In this document: positions 17,579 through 26,314 of the stretch, piece by piece
Layout of the letters: each line of letters opens with the position of its first letter
How positions within the stretch are numbered: position 1 is the first letter of the stretch
NCBI RefSeq assembly: GCF_001645105.1
Contig: NZ_LKEG01000034.1
Coordinates: 260,278 to 324,277 of the forward strand
DNA length: 64,000 nucleotides
DNA from: Pseudomonas marginalis
Lineage (GTDB): Bacteria > Pseudomonadota > Gammaproteobacteria > Pseudomonadales > Pseudomonadaceae
Direction of reading: 5' to 3'
Position numbers and translations under genes: made by a program
Notes under the pieces: model-generated
What the model was told of the DNA's origin: nothing
Databases searched by the model: none
What the model saw: the letters and a program-made list of their open reading frames with translations, nothing else

Positions 17579-19295
17579 GTTACTGGGCGCCTGCGTGGCG
17601 CTGACCCTTGCCTCGATGGCCTGGGCCGATGAGGACTCTTTATTAGAGAAGCATGACAAGCTCGACAACCCCAAACCGTTGGAAGGCGACGTCAGCCTGC
17701 CGCTGCCGTGCGAAGGCAACATGGTGTTCCGCTACGCCTACGTGTTGGCCCAGGGCACCCTGGATGACCGCGAGATCAGCCTCGGCTACCCCTTTGCCGA
17801 AGGCGAGGCGGGCTATCAGCAGTCGTTTATTTCCGGCTACCGCCGTGACTTCATCAACGGCCAGTTCACCCTCAAGGACTTGCCCAAAGACTGGAACAAA
17901 GTCATCGCGCCGCTGATGCCGAAGACCGACGCCAAGACCCCGCTCAAACCGATGCTGTACTTCATCGGCAAGTACGAAGTGACCGCCCGCCAGTACGCCC
18001 AAGTGATGTCGCAGGCACAGTCGCTGGCCAGCGGCGAACCGGCACCGGCGTGCGATGCGCCGACCGGCATGGCCGGGCGCTTGCCCAAGGTCAAGCTGTC
18101 GCGCTTTGAAGCCGAGCGCTTCTCGGCGGTGTACAGCGCCTGGTTGATGAAATACCACCGTGAGTTGCTGCCGGTCAGCGGTCGCGGCTCGTCGGCGGAT
18201 GACGGCGGCTTGGGCTTTGTGCGCCTGCCCACCGAAGTGGAGTGGGAATTCGCCGCGCGCGGTGGCCATGCGGTCAGCCGCCAGGACCTGGAAGGGCGCC
18301 TGTTCCCCCGCCGCGTCGAAGGCAGTGACAGTGACGGCCCGCTCGGCGATTACGCCGTGTTCAACCAAGTGGCCGGCGGCACTGGCCAGGCTGCGCGCCT
18401 GATGCCCATCGGCACCAAATTGCCCAACCCGATCGGTCTGTTCGATGTGATCGGCAACGCGGCCGAAATGGTCCAGGAGTCCTTCCAATTGGTCCACGCG
18501 GGGCGCCGTCAGGGCACCTACGGCGGCTTTGTGGTCAAGGGCGGCAACTACCTGGAAGGCGAGGGCACGCTGTTCACCGGCATGCGCCGCGAGTACCCGC
18601 TGTTTGCCGCCGACGGCACCGAGCAAAGCAACGAGACCACGGGTTTCCGCGTGGCGATTGGTGCGCTGTCGGCACCACGTTCGCGCTACAAGGAGCTGTT
18701 CGCGCAGTGGCAGAAAGAGGGGCGCCTGGCCTCGCTGACCGACGCCATCGACGACGCCCAGGACCCGACCAAGCGCCTGGACAGCATCATCGCCGCCAGT
18801 GTCGATCCCAAGCTGCAAGCTGAGCTGGGGCTGGTCAACGAAGAGCTCAAGCGCAATGTCTCGCTGATCGCCCAGCAACGTGAAGAGGCGGCGGGCAACC
18901 TGATTCAGTCGGCCGCGTTGGTGGCCGAGACCATCGCCAACTACAACATTCGCCTGGCCAACCTGCAGAAGAGTCGCCAACAGGCCCTGGACAACAAGGA
19001 CGAGGCCAGCGCGCAGCTGTTCGACATGGCCATCGCCAATGGTCGCAGTGCGCTTGATGGCGCGGTGGCGATTTATATCGACAACCTGGCCACCGGCACG
19101 CGTTACACCGATGCGGTGATCCAGGCTCAGTTTCAACGGATCAAGGAAGAGTTGGATCGCAAGCCTGTGCTCGGCAAGAGCCTGGTGACGCGCGCAACAC
19201 TGTTCGTTCGCCATGTCGGCAACTACCGCAAGCAACAGCGGGCCGACCCGGCGACGATCTTGAAGGAATTGCTCGCAGCGAGCGGTCAGCGATGA
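17571..19295 (+). CDS. tagR: TagR, periplasmic formylglycine-enzyme-fold activator of PpkA
   Basis: From the ATG at 17571 the product is 574 residues with a Sec signal peptide (MYKLLGACVALTLASMAWA). Residues about 125-365 form an SUMF1/FGE-sulfatase fold: YEVTARQYAQVM, LPTEVEWEFAARGG, GLFDVIGNAAEMVQE, TGFRVAIG. The last 200 residues are predicted helical (SLIAQQREEAAGNLIQSAAL). In the H1 system TagR sits in the periplasm and stimulates PpkA. The frame stays open 49 codons further upstream inside tagS, but the signal peptide fixes this start. Codon use is unchanged across the locus, so there is no sign of recent piecemeal gain. Confidence 0.88.
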   Translation: MYKLLGACVALTLASMAWADEDSLLEKHDKLDNPKPLEGDVSLPLPCEGNMVFRYAYVLAQGTLDDREISLGYPFAEGEAGYQQSFISGYRRDFINGQFTLKDLPKDWNKVIAPLMPKTDAKTPLKPMLYFIGKYEVTARQYAQVMSQAQSLASGEPAPACDAPTGMAGRLPKVKLSRFEAERFSAVYSAWLMKYHRELLPVSGRGSSADDGGLGFVRLPTEVEWEFAARGGHAVSRQDLEGRLFPRRVEGSDSDGPLGDYAVFNQVAGGTGQAARLMPIGTKLPNPIGLFDVIGNAAEMVQESFQLVHAGRRQGTYGGFVVKGGNYLEGEGTLFTGMRREYPLFAADGTEQSNETTGFRVAIGALSAPRSRYKELFAQWQKEGRLASLTDAIDDAQDPTKRLDSIIAASVDPKLQAELGLVNEELKRNVSLIAQQREEAAGNLIQSAALVAETIANYNIRLANLQKSRQQALDNKDEASAQLFDMAIANGRSALDGAVAIYIDNLATGTRYTDAVIQAQFQRIKEELDRKPVLGKSLVTRATLFVRHVGNYRKQQRADPATILKELLAASGQR

Positions 19296-19379
19296 TCGCT
19301 GGCTGTATGGCGAGCTTGGAAGGGACTCAGGCGGCGGTGAGCCGTGCTGGGCAAGTCAAACTTAAACGAGAACACACTT

Positions 19380-20306
19380 ATGCTTTTTTCCCGTAAGGCG
19401 GTTTCCAAGCGTCACTTGCTGCTGATCGCAGCCGGTTTCAGCACTGTGCTGACCGGTTGCGCCACGTCGCCGGCCTCCAAGGTCACGTCGAGCACCAAGG
19501 TCGAGTATTACCCTAACTGCTACGAGCCGGTGCAGCACCTGCGTGCGACCGATTCGGACATGACCAAGTCGGTCGTGACCGGTGCGGCCATCGGCGCTGC
19601 CGGCGGTGCACTGCTGGGCGCCCTCACCGGCGACAAGGAAAAACGTGGCCGTAACGCCGCCATCGGTGCTGCAGGCGGCGCGTTGGCCGGCGGCGCGGCG
19701 GGTTACTACACCGAACGTCAGAAGCAGATCGCCGATGACAACCAGCGTATTGCCTCGTATGCCGCTGACGTGAACAAAAGCGCCTCCGACATCGACCGCA
19801 GCACTGCGTACGCCAAGGCGTCCCAGCAGTGCTACCAGAGCGCGTTCACCAAGTTGGTGGCTGATCGCAAAGCCAAGACCGTCAACGACACCGAAGGCCG
19901 CAAGCGCCTGGCGGAAATCGTCTCGGGCCTGAAGGAATCCAATGACCTGATCGTTGCGGTCAACGGTAAAGCCGCCGAAGACCTGAACAACTACACCCAG
20001 GCCTACGAGAAAGACCTGCAACAGGTTGGCGTACAGCGTACCGACGTGGTCACCGTGGCCAAGGCCGATGTAACCCCCGCTGTGACATCGGGCAAGAAGA
20101 AAGGCACAGGCACCAAACCGCCTAAAAAGCCGGTTCTTCCAACCGTACCAACAGAAGCGGTGAGCACCGAGAAGACCTTCCAGACCGCCCAGACCAAGCA
20201 AGATGAAAGCAAGAAGGTCGCCAGCGCCGGTAAAGCTCAGCTCGAAGGCAGCTGCCGCGATCCGAACCTGGCCGACTGGGCGCCGGTACCTTGCCCAAAC
20301 GTTTAA
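19380..20306 (+). CDS. tagQ: TagQ, outer-membrane lipoprotein of the TagQRST pathway
   Basis: The 308-residue lipoprotein begins MLFSRKAVSKRHLLLIAAG and has lipobox VLTGC. The mature protein has two glycine-zipper segments at about residues 65-105 (AAIGAAGGALLGALTGD and AAIGAAGGALAGGAAGYY), then a long charged helix and a low-complexity Lys/Pro/Thr region (GKKKGTGTKPPKKPVLP). In P. aeruginosa TagQ is an outer-membrane lipoprotein that localises TagR. The frame opens 12 codons earlier, but the later ATG gives a normal signal peptide. The last gene of the T6SS arm, it is followed within 30 bases by a terminator. Confidence 0.83.
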   Translation: MLFSRKAVSKRHLLLIAAGFSTVLTGCATSPASKVTSSTKVEYYPNCYEPVQHLRATDSDMTKSVVTGAAIGAAGGALLGALTGDKEKRGRNAAIGAAGGALAGGAAGYYTERQKQIADDNQRIASYAADVNKSASDIDRSTAYAKASQQCYQSAFTKLVADRKAKTVNDTEGRKRLAEIVSGLKESNDLIVAVNGKAAEDLNNYTQAYEKDLQQVGVQRTDVVTVAKADVTPAVTSGKKKGTGTKPPKKPVLPTVPTEAVSTEKTFQTAQTKQDESKKVASAGKAQLEGSCRDPNLADWAPVPCPNV

Positions 20307-20329
20307 GTAAAATGCTGCTATAAGCGTCA

Positions 20330-20378
20330 AACGCCAGCCGATCTTCCGCTAATGCGCTAGATCGGTGGCGTTCTTTTT
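20330..20378 (+). terminator. Terminator after tagQ
   Basis: The arms AACGCCAGCCGATCT and AGATCGGTGGCGTT pair over 14 bases with one bulged G, and are followed by CTTTTTG. The hairpin lies 24 bases after the tagQ stop and would end the long T6SS transcript. Confidence 0.75.
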
Positions 20379-20430
20379 GCAAATCGTTAAACTGCTGCGG
20401 CCACTCAATAATTACACCGAGGCCGTGTGC

Positions 20431-20805
20431 ATGAAATTTCGTCTTCTCCTGTGGGTGCTGGGCCTGATGATGGGCAAAGCCAGCCGCACCAATCCTGCCT
20501 TCCAGCAGCAACTGGGTGACAAAGACCTGGCCTTCCAGCTGCAGACCCTCGACGGCAAGGTTGCCCGTCACTTCATCGTCAAAGACCAACGCATCACCAG
20601 TCGCTCGGGTGTTCACCCGGCGCCGGCGTTTGCTATCGCGTTCAAGGACGCCGCCTACGGCTTCGCCACGATGCAGGCGAAGAACAAGCAACTGGCGTTC
20701 ATGACGGGGATTCAGGACAAGTCGATCCAGATCAAGGGCAACCCGGCGCTGGTGATCTGGTTCCAGGGGTTGACCAAGTATTTGAAGCCGAAGAAAAAGA
20801 AGTAG
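20431..20805 (+). CDS. Small SCP2-like protein of unknown function
   Basis: This is a 124-residue protein from the ATG at 20431 (MKFRLLLWVLGLMMGK), with GAGG 9 bases upstream. An N-terminal hydrophobic stretch (residues 4-15) is followed by QTLDGKVARHFIVKDQRITSR, then AFAIAFKDAAYGFATM, ALVIWFQGLTKYL and a lysine-rich tail (KPKKKK). The middle resembles SCP2 sterol-carrier-like domains, in which a small hydrophobic pocket carries lipids, but I make that link only from pattern. It is well conserved in Pseudomonas next to the recG/HDOD block. The T6SS terminator upstream shows it is transcribed separately. Confidence 0.6.
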   Translation: MKFRLLLWVLGLMMGKASRTNPAFQQQLGDKDLAFQLQTLDGKVARHFIVKDQRITSRSGVHPAPAFAIAFKDAAYGFATMQAKNKQLAFMTGIQDKSIQIKGNPALVIWFQGLTKYLKPKKKK

Positions 20806-20820
20806 ACCGAGGTGGATTCA

Positions 20821-20890
20821 TCGGGGGCAAGCCCCTTCCCACACTTGACTGTGCTCGCAGATCAACCTGTGGGAGGGGGCTTGCCCCCGA
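20821..20890. repeat. REPIN (paired REP palindrome), copy 1
   Basis: Two inverted REP units, TCGGGGGCAAGCCCCTTCCC at the left and GGGAGGGGGCTTGCCCCCGA at the right, flank a spacer of about 24 bases. They lie in the convergent gap between the SCP2-like gene and the HDOD gene. The same unit recurs near 28.8, 37.1 and 60.4 kb in this window. Confidence 0.9.
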
Positions 20891-20913
20891 CAGTGGTCTA
20901 ACACGCTACCGAT

Positions 20914-22314
20914 TCAGCCCTGGCTGAACTGGGACGCCAACTCGCGCAACAGCACTTCAGCATCCAGCACTTTGCCCACCACTTCCTCAGCCTTGTCACG
21001 GCTCAAGCCCAGGCGCTCAAGCAGCGCGTCCGGAATCGCCTCGTCCGGCCCGGAGCCAATCCCCCGGCTGCGCAACAAGCGCACCGCCAAGCACACCAGG
21101 TTCGGATACTCAGCATATTGCCCGTCGTAGGTCGGGTCGTGCTGGAAGCGCAGGGCGGTGGACAATTCGTCCGGCATGTCCCAGTAGCGCATCAACCAGG
21201 CACCGATCTGCTCGCGGCTGATGCCCAGCAAGTGTTGCTCGACATAGCTGTGGCACAGGTGCGGGTTGACCTCCAGGTGGCGGCAGATCAGCGAGAAGTG
21301 CGGCGGGAACACGTGGGCCAGCAGCAAGTAACCGAAGTTGTGCAGCAGACCAGCCAGGTAGGTCAGGCCGGCTTCCGGGCGCTGGGCGCGGGGCATGGCG
21401 CGGGTCAGGCCTTCGATCACGGCGGCGGTGTAGATGGACTGGTGCCAGTATGGCGTGGCCTGGTGTGGGTGGTCCTTGGGCAGGCTCAGGGTTTTGCCCA
21501 GGGCCAGGCCCAGCGCCAGGTTGATCACCAGGTCGAAGCCCAGCACGCGCACGATGGCATCTTCCACCGAGCGGATCTTGCCCGGCGACGCGTAGTAGGG
21601 CGACGCGGCCCAGCTCACCACTTGCGCGGCCAGGGACGGGTCGGTCTCGACCACGCCGGTAATGTCATCGATGGTGGCATTGGGGTCGACGCGCAGCTTG
21701 ATGATCTTCTGCGCGGTGTCGGCCAGCGGTGGAATCTCGATGGTCGCTTCCAGGCGTTGCTGGATGCGGCGCGCGGTGAACGCTTGCATCGCCTGGGTGA
21801 TTTCCTCGCGGTCGTCGTTTGGGCGGTCGAGGTTCGGGCGAATGTTGCTCAGCGGCTCGCCGAATTGAGCGGCGCTGGCCTTGGTCAGCATGGTCTTGAA
21901 GTCGTCGCTGGCGATTTCCAGCAGCAGCCCGGCTTCGCCCGAATGCACCAGCAGGTTCGGCTCGTTGAGCAGGCTGCCTTCGTACAGGCACGGTGAGCTG
22001 GTGAGGGGCGGCAGGCCCGGCAGCAGGCTCAGGTCATGCTTGCCCAGCATGCGCTCGACACGCTCCGGCGACACCGCAATGAGGCGGCGACCGGTCAGTT
22101 CGGTGAGGCGGTTGAGGTCGAGCAACTGGTTCTGCGGGAACAGCACCATCAGTGCGCCCACCGCATCTTCCAGCAATACGGCCTGGACCTTTCGCGCAGG
22201 ATTCAGGCCCGGTAGATCCGCGACTTCCGTATAGGGGATGGCGAGTTTTGCGAGCAGAGCCTGAATGACCGGCGGGGCGGTCAGTGGGGCTGTGGCGAGG
22301 GCAACTTCTGACAT
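20914..22314 (-). CDS. YbaK/prolyl-tRNA deacylase-like domain fused to HDOD domain
   Basis: This 466-residue protein starts MSEVALATAPLTAPPVIQALL. Residues about 10-165 resemble the YbaK/ProX aminoacyl-tRNA deacylase fold (IPYTEVADLPGLNPARKVQAVLL, LLDLNRLTELTGRRL). Residues about 200-400 form an HDOD domain: IPPLADTAQKIIKLRVDPNATIDDITGVVETDPSLAAQV and YLAGLLHNFGYLLLAHVFP. HDOD proteins are signalling or stress scaffolds, usually without enzymatic HD activity. The reading frame continues upstream to 22695, but that extension lacks domain similarity, and the ATG here has GGATCAGG before it. It may read signals from mischarged tRNA, but that is speculation. It lies downstream of recG with a gap of 77 bases. 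Confidence 0.8.
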   Translation of the reverse strand: MSEVALATAPLTAPPVIQALLAKLAIPYTEVADLPGLNPARKVQAVLLEDAVGALMVLFPQNQLLDLNRLTELTGRRLIAVSPERVERMLGKHDLSLLPGLPPLTSSPCLYEGSLLNEPNLLVHSGEAGLLLEIASDDFKTMLTKASAAQFGEPLSNIRPNLDRPNDDREEITQAMQAFTARRIQQRLEATIEIPPLADTAQKIIKLRVDPNATIDDITGVVETDPSLAAQVVSWAASPYYASPGKIRSVEDAIVRVLGFDLVINLALGLALGKTLSLPKDHPHQATPYWHQSIYTAAVIEGLTRAMPRAQRPEAGLTYLAGLLHNFGYLLLAHVFPPHFSLICRHLEVNPHLCHSYVEQHLLGISREQIGAWLMRYWDMPDELSTALRFQHDPTYDGQYAEYPNLVCLAVRLLRSRGIGSGPDEAIPDALLERLGLSRDKAEEVVGKVLDAEVLLRELASQFSQG

Positions 22315-22391
22315 GGCCTGATCCAATTTCTTACAATCATTGGAGTATAACCAGCTTGCTACCTCTGTTGGTCGGTTAAGTGAGTCAGGCG

Positions 22392-24467
22392 TCACACTTG
22401 GCCGTATTGCTGCCCATGGCGCAACCAGCGATTCAGCAACGGGCTGACATGCTCCGGCCAACGTTCGAGCAAGGCTTGCGCGGCATCGCGTACGGCGGGC
22501 AGTAAATCGGCGTCGCGCATCAGGTCGGCGACCTTGAATTGCAGCAGGCCGGTCTGGCGGGTGCCGAGCATTTCGCCGGGCCCACGCAGTTCGAGGTCCT
22601 TTTCGGCGATGACAAAACCGTCGTTGGTTTCGCGCATGATGCCCAGGCGCTGACGACCGATCTGCGACAGTGGCGGGTGGTAGAGCAGCACACAATGGCT
22701 GGCCGCGCTGCCCCGGCCGACACGTCCGCGCAACTGGTGCAACTGCGCCAGGCCGAGGCGCTCGGGGTTTTCGATGATCATCAGGCTGGCGTTGGGCACG
22801 TCCACGCCTACTTCGATCACCGTGGTGGCCACCAGCAGTTGCAGATTGCCGGCCTTGAACTCGGCCATTACCGCGGCCTTTTCCGCAGGCTTCATGCGCC
22901 CGTGGATCAGCCCGACCTTAAGCTCGCCGAGGGCGCTGGTCAGGTCTTCGTAGGTGGTTTCGGCGGCCTGGCAGGTCAGCTCTTCGGACTCTTCGATCAG
23001 CGTACAGACCCAGTAGGCCTGGCGACCTTCGGCACAGGCGCCGCGCACGCGCTCGATCACTTCGACACGCCGGGTGTCGGTGACCAGTACGGTGTTGACG
23101 GGCGTACGGCCAGGCGGTAGTTCGTCGAGGATCGAGGTGTCGAGGTCGGCGTAGGCGCTCATGGCCAGCGTGCGCGGGATCGGTGTGGCGGTCATGATCA
23201 ACTGGTGCGGGTTCATGCGTCCGCCCACGCCTTTCTGGCGCAGGGCCAGGCGCTGCTGCACGCCGAAACGGTGCTGTTCGTCGATGATCACCAGGGCCAG
23301 GTTCTTGAACTGCACCTCGTCCTGGAACAGCGCGTGGGTGCCCACCACCATCGGTGCGCCGCCGGCGATCTGTTCGAGTGCGGCTGCGCGGTTCTTGCCT
23401 TTGAGCTTGCCGGCCAACCAGGCGACTTCCAGGCCCAGCGGTTCGAGCCAGCGCTTGAAGGTGATGAAGTGTTGCTCGGCCAGGATCTCGGTCGGCGCCA
23501 TCAGCGCCACCTGGTAACCGGCTTCCAGCGCTTGCAGCGCGGCGAGGGCGGCGACCACGGTTTTGCCCGCGCCGACGTCGCCCTGGATCAGGCGCAGCAT
23601 CGGTTCTTTCTGGCTGAGGTCATAGGCGATCTCGTTACCCACGCGCTGCTGGGCGCCGGTCGGGGCAAAACCGAGGTTGGCCAGGTACTGCGCGGGCAGC
23701 CGCGTGGCCTTGGGCATCGCTGGCGCGCGCAGGGAACGCATGCTTTCGCGCAGGCGTTGCTGGGACAGTTGATGGGTCAGCAGCTCTTCGAAGGCCAGGC
23801 GGTGCTGGGCCCAGTGATGACCGAGGGCCAGTTCGTCGACATCGGCGTCGGCGGGCGGGTGATGCAGGTAGCGAATCGCATCGTCCAGCGGCGCCAATTG
23901 ATAGTCGCGAGCCAGTTCCTCAGGCAGCCAGTCGGGCAGGCTTTTCGGGCCGAGCATCGTCAGCGTCTGCATGCACAGCTGGCGCAGGCGTTGCTGGGTC
24001 AGGCCTTCGGTGAGCGGGTAGATCGGGGTGAGCGTGGTGTCGACCGGCGGCGGTTCATCCCCGGTGATGGCGCGGTATTCCGGGTGATAGATCTCCAGGC
24101 CTGACGCACCGGGCCGCGCTTCGCCGTAGCAGCGCACGCGGGTGCCGCGCTTGAGGCCTTCCTTCTGCGCGTTGCTGAAATGGTAGAAACGCAGGCTGAG
24201 GCCGCCGGTACCGTCCTGAAGCCGCACGACCAAGCTGCGGCGTTTGCCCATGACCACGTCGGCACCGCTGACGGTGCCTTCGACCACCGCATCCTGCCCA
24301 GGGCGTAACTGGCCGATGGGCACTACGCGGGTGCGGTCCTGATAGCGCAAGGGCAGGTGGAACAGCACGTCCTGGAGGTTCTCCAGGCCGACCTTGGCCA
24401 GCTTCTCGGCCATGGCTTCACCGACACCCTTGAGTGCCGTCACCGACACCTGCGACAGCTCAGTCAT
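22392..24467 (-). CDS. recG: ATP-dependent DNA helicase RecG
   Basis: The protein has 691 residues, matching E. coli RecG (693). The N-terminal wedge domain (VTALKGVGEAMAEKLAKVGL, then an OB fold) precedes the helicase core, with Walker A GDVGAGKTVVAALAAL, DEQHRFGVQQR, TATPIPRTLAMSAY and motif VI QLRGRVGRG. RecG remodels stalled replication forks and Holliday junctions. The frame opens 14 codons upstream, but MTELSQVSV is the natural start. Its ATG is 8 bases after the oxyR stop, so oxyR-recG is an operon, as known in P. aeruginosa. Confidence 0.97.
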   Translation of the reverse strand: MTELSQVSVTALKGVGEAMAEKLAKVGLENLQDVLFHLPLRYQDRTRVVPIGQLRPGQDAVVEGTVSGADVVMGKRRSLVVRLQDGTGGLSLRFYHFSNAQKEGLKRGTRVRCYGEARPGASGLEIYHPEYRAITGDEPPPVDTTLTPIYPLTEGLTQQRLRQLCMQTLTMLGPKSLPDWLPEELARDYQLAPLDDAIRYLHHPPADADVDELALGHHWAQHRLAFEELLTHQLSQQRLRESMRSLRAPAMPKATRLPAQYLANLGFAPTGAQQRVGNEIAYDLSQKEPMLRLIQGDVGAGKTVVAALAALQALEAGYQVALMAPTEILAEQHFITFKRWLEPLGLEVAWLAGKLKGKNRAAALEQIAGGAPMVVGTHALFQDEVQFKNLALVIIDEQHRFGVQQRLALRQKGVGGRMNPHQLIMTATPIPRTLAMSAYADLDTSILDELPPGRTPVNTVLVTDTRRVEVIERVRGACAEGRQAYWVCTLIEESEELTCQAAETTYEDLTSALGELKVGLIHGRMKPAEKAAVMAEFKAGNLQLLVATTVIEVGVDVPNASLMIIENPERLGLAQLHQLRGRVGRGSAASHCVLLYHPPLSQIGRQRLGIMRETNDGFVIAEKDLELRGPGEMLGTRQTGLLQFKVADLMRDADLLPAVRDAAQALLERWPEHVSPLLNRWLRHGQQYGQV

Positions 24468-24475
24468 ACCCTTGC

Positions 24476-25396
24476 TTAACTCGCAGCAGGCGGCTTGGCC
24501 ACCGAGCACAGGCGGATCGAGTCGGCGAGGATCTCAATGGCTTTTGGCCGTGGGAAGCTGGCGCGCCAGGCGATCGCCACGGTGCGGAACGGCACTGGCG
24601 GCGTGAGTGGGCGCACTTCAATCACGCCGGGGGCGTAGTGATGGCTGTCCACCGCCGACAGCGGCAAGATCGAGATGCCCAGGCCCGAAGCGACCATGTG
24701 CCGAATGGTTTCCAGGGAGCTGGATTCCACGGTGGTGTGCTTGGCGCCGTCGTTGCCTTTGGTCAGGGTCGGGCAGGCTTCGAGGACCTGGTCGCGGAAG
24801 CAGTGACCTTCGCCGAGCAGCAGCAGGCTCTTGTCGTTGAGCAGGCCGGCGTCGATGGTGTCTTTCTGCGTCCACGGGTGGGAGGCCGGCATCAGCACGT
24901 AGAACGGCTCGTCGTAGAGCGGCAGGGTCAGCACGTCGGCTTCATTGAACGGCAGGGCGATGATGATCGCGTCCAGCTCGCCGTTGCGCAGTTTGTCGCG
25001 CAGCACGTGGGTGAAGTTTTCTTCGATATACAGCGGCATCTGCGGCGCGACGCGGTGCAGTTGCGGAATCAGGTGCGGGAACAGGTACGGGCCGACGGTG
25101 TAGATGGCGCCGACTTTCAGCGGTGCGGTCAGCTGGTTCTTGCCGGCCTGGGCCAGCTCGCGAATGCTCTGTGCTTGCTCCAGCACCTTCTGTGCCTGGG
25201 CCACAATACCTTCACCCACCGGGGTGAGGCGCACGGCGCTCTTGCTGCGCTCGAAAATCAGCACACCGAGTTCGTCTTCAAGCTTTTTCACGCCCACCGA
25301 CAGCGTCGGCTGGCTGACGTGGCAACGCTCGGCCGCGTGGCCGAAATGCTGCTCTTGGGCGAGGGTAACGATGTAGCGTAATTCTGTAAGAGTCAT
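24476..25396 (-). CDS. oxyR: OxyR, peroxide-sensing LysR-type regulator
   Basis: This is a 306-residue LysR protein. The winged-helix domain has TLAQEQHFGHAAERCHVSQPTLS near 11-33. The redox pair of OxyR is present and in register: Cys199 in GEGHCFRDQ and Cys208 in LEACPT, the same numbering as E. coli OxyR. Peroxide forms a disulfide between them and activates catalase and peroxiredoxin genes. Cotranscription with recG ties oxidative stress to fork repair. The intergenic region upstream carries no divergent gene within 1 kb. Confidence 0.96.
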   Translation of the reverse strand: MTLTELRYIVTLAQEQHFGHAAERCHVSQPTLSVGVKKLEDELGVLIFERSKSAVRLTPVGEGIVAQAQKVLEQAQSIRELAQAGKNQLTAPLKVGAIYTVGPYLFPHLIPQLHRVAPQMPLYIEENFTHVLRDKLRNGELDAIIIALPFNEADVLTLPLYDEPFYVLMPASHPWTQKDTIDAGLLNDKSLLLLGEGHCFRDQVLEACPTLTKGNDGAKHTTVESSSLETIRHMVASGLGISILPLSAVDSHHYAPGVIEVRPLTPPVPFRTVAIAWRASFPRPKAIEILADSIRLCSVAKPPAAS

Positions 25397-25518
25397 AGCG
25401 GGCGTCCATGAGGTTGCGGGCCAAGCATACCGGCTGCAATCGATAGACGCACGTTATCAGAAGTTTGGTAGGGATTGAGCGGAGAGTAGTCGGGAATTTT
25501 CTTGTGCGATGAAACCAA

Positions 25519-25549
25519 AATGTGGGAGGGGCAAGCCCCTTCCCACATT
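25519..25549. repeat. Collapsed REP palindrome between oxyR and tonB
   Basis: A single near-perfect hairpin, with arms AATGTGGGAGGGG and CCCCTTCCCACATT and a 4-base loop, looks like a REPIN whose spacer has been lost. It lies 16 bases past the tonB stop and could act as its transcript 3' end. There is no T-run. Confidence 0.75.
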
Positions 25550-25564
25550 GCTTCCTGTGTGCCT

Positions 25565-26314
25565 TTAGCGGCGGCGTTTCTCGATGTTGTACACGAACGG
25601 TGCAACGATCTCGATGCTGCCACCTTTGAGCATGTCCGCCGGCGGCTTGGGCAGCGGCTGGGCACGACGGATCATGTCCAGGGTGGCACGGTCCAGGTCG
25701 GCGTTGCCGGAGCGGCCGACCAACTCGTAGGACAGCACGTTACCGTCGGCATCCACCACGAACTTCAGGCGGTTCAAGCCTTCCTTGCCACGGGCCTGGG
25801 CACCTGGCGGGTATTTCTTGTACTTCTGCAAGTGTGCCAGCAGGGTGCCTTCCCAGGACGCTTTGGCGGCGATCTGTTGTGGCGACGGGCCAGGTACCGG
25901 TTGGGCCGATTTTTCAGCCGGCGCTTGGGTCGGCGGAGCGTCGCTCGGCGGGTCCTCGGAGGGTTTCTCCTTGGGCGGCTCGATCTTCTTCTCCACCGGC
26001 TTGGGCGGCTGCGGTTTAGGCTTGGGCTTGACCGGCTTGGGCACCTGGATTGTCGGCTTGGGGGCCTCGGCCAGTTTCGGCAGGGGCAGCTCTTCTACCG
26101 GTGCAGGCGGTTGCGGCGGCGTTACCACTTTGGGCGGTGCCGGCGGTGGTGGCGCTGGCATCGGGGCCAGGTCGATGACCATGGCAGCCGGTGGCAACTG
26201 CACCGTGCGCGGCGCCGACCAATGAAGCGCGATAGCAATCGCGATGGCATGCACGCCCAGTACGACGGCGAGGCTGGTGCCATAACGCGTCAGTTTGTGG
26301 CGCGTCGTGATCAT
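25565..26314 (-). CDS. tonB: TonB energy transducer
   Basis: This is a 249-residue protein. One N-terminal membrane anchor (TSLAVVLGVHAIAIAIALHW, about 10-30) is followed by a proline/lysine-rich spacer (KPVKPKPKPQPPKPVEKK) and a C-terminal TonB domain with KYPPGAQARGKEGLNRLKFVVD-type and ELVGRSGNADLDRATLDMIRRA segments. It transmits proton-motive force from ExbB/ExbD to outer-membrane siderophore and vitamin receptors. It overlaps exbD by 4 bases as the last gene of exbB-exbD-tonB. Confidence 0.95.
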   Translation of the reverse strand: MITTRHKLTRYGTSLAVVLGVHAIAIAIALHWSAPRTVQLPPAAMVIDLAPMPAPPPPAPPKVVTPPQPPAPVEELPLPKLAEAPKPTIQVPKPVKPKPKPQPPKPVEKKIEPPKEKPSEDPPSDAPPTQAPAEKSAQPVPGPSPQQIAAKASWEGTLLAHLQKYKKYPPGAQARGKEGLNRLKFVVDADGNVLSYELVGRSGNADLDRATLDMIRRAQPLPKPPADMLKGGSIEIVAPFVYNIEKRRR

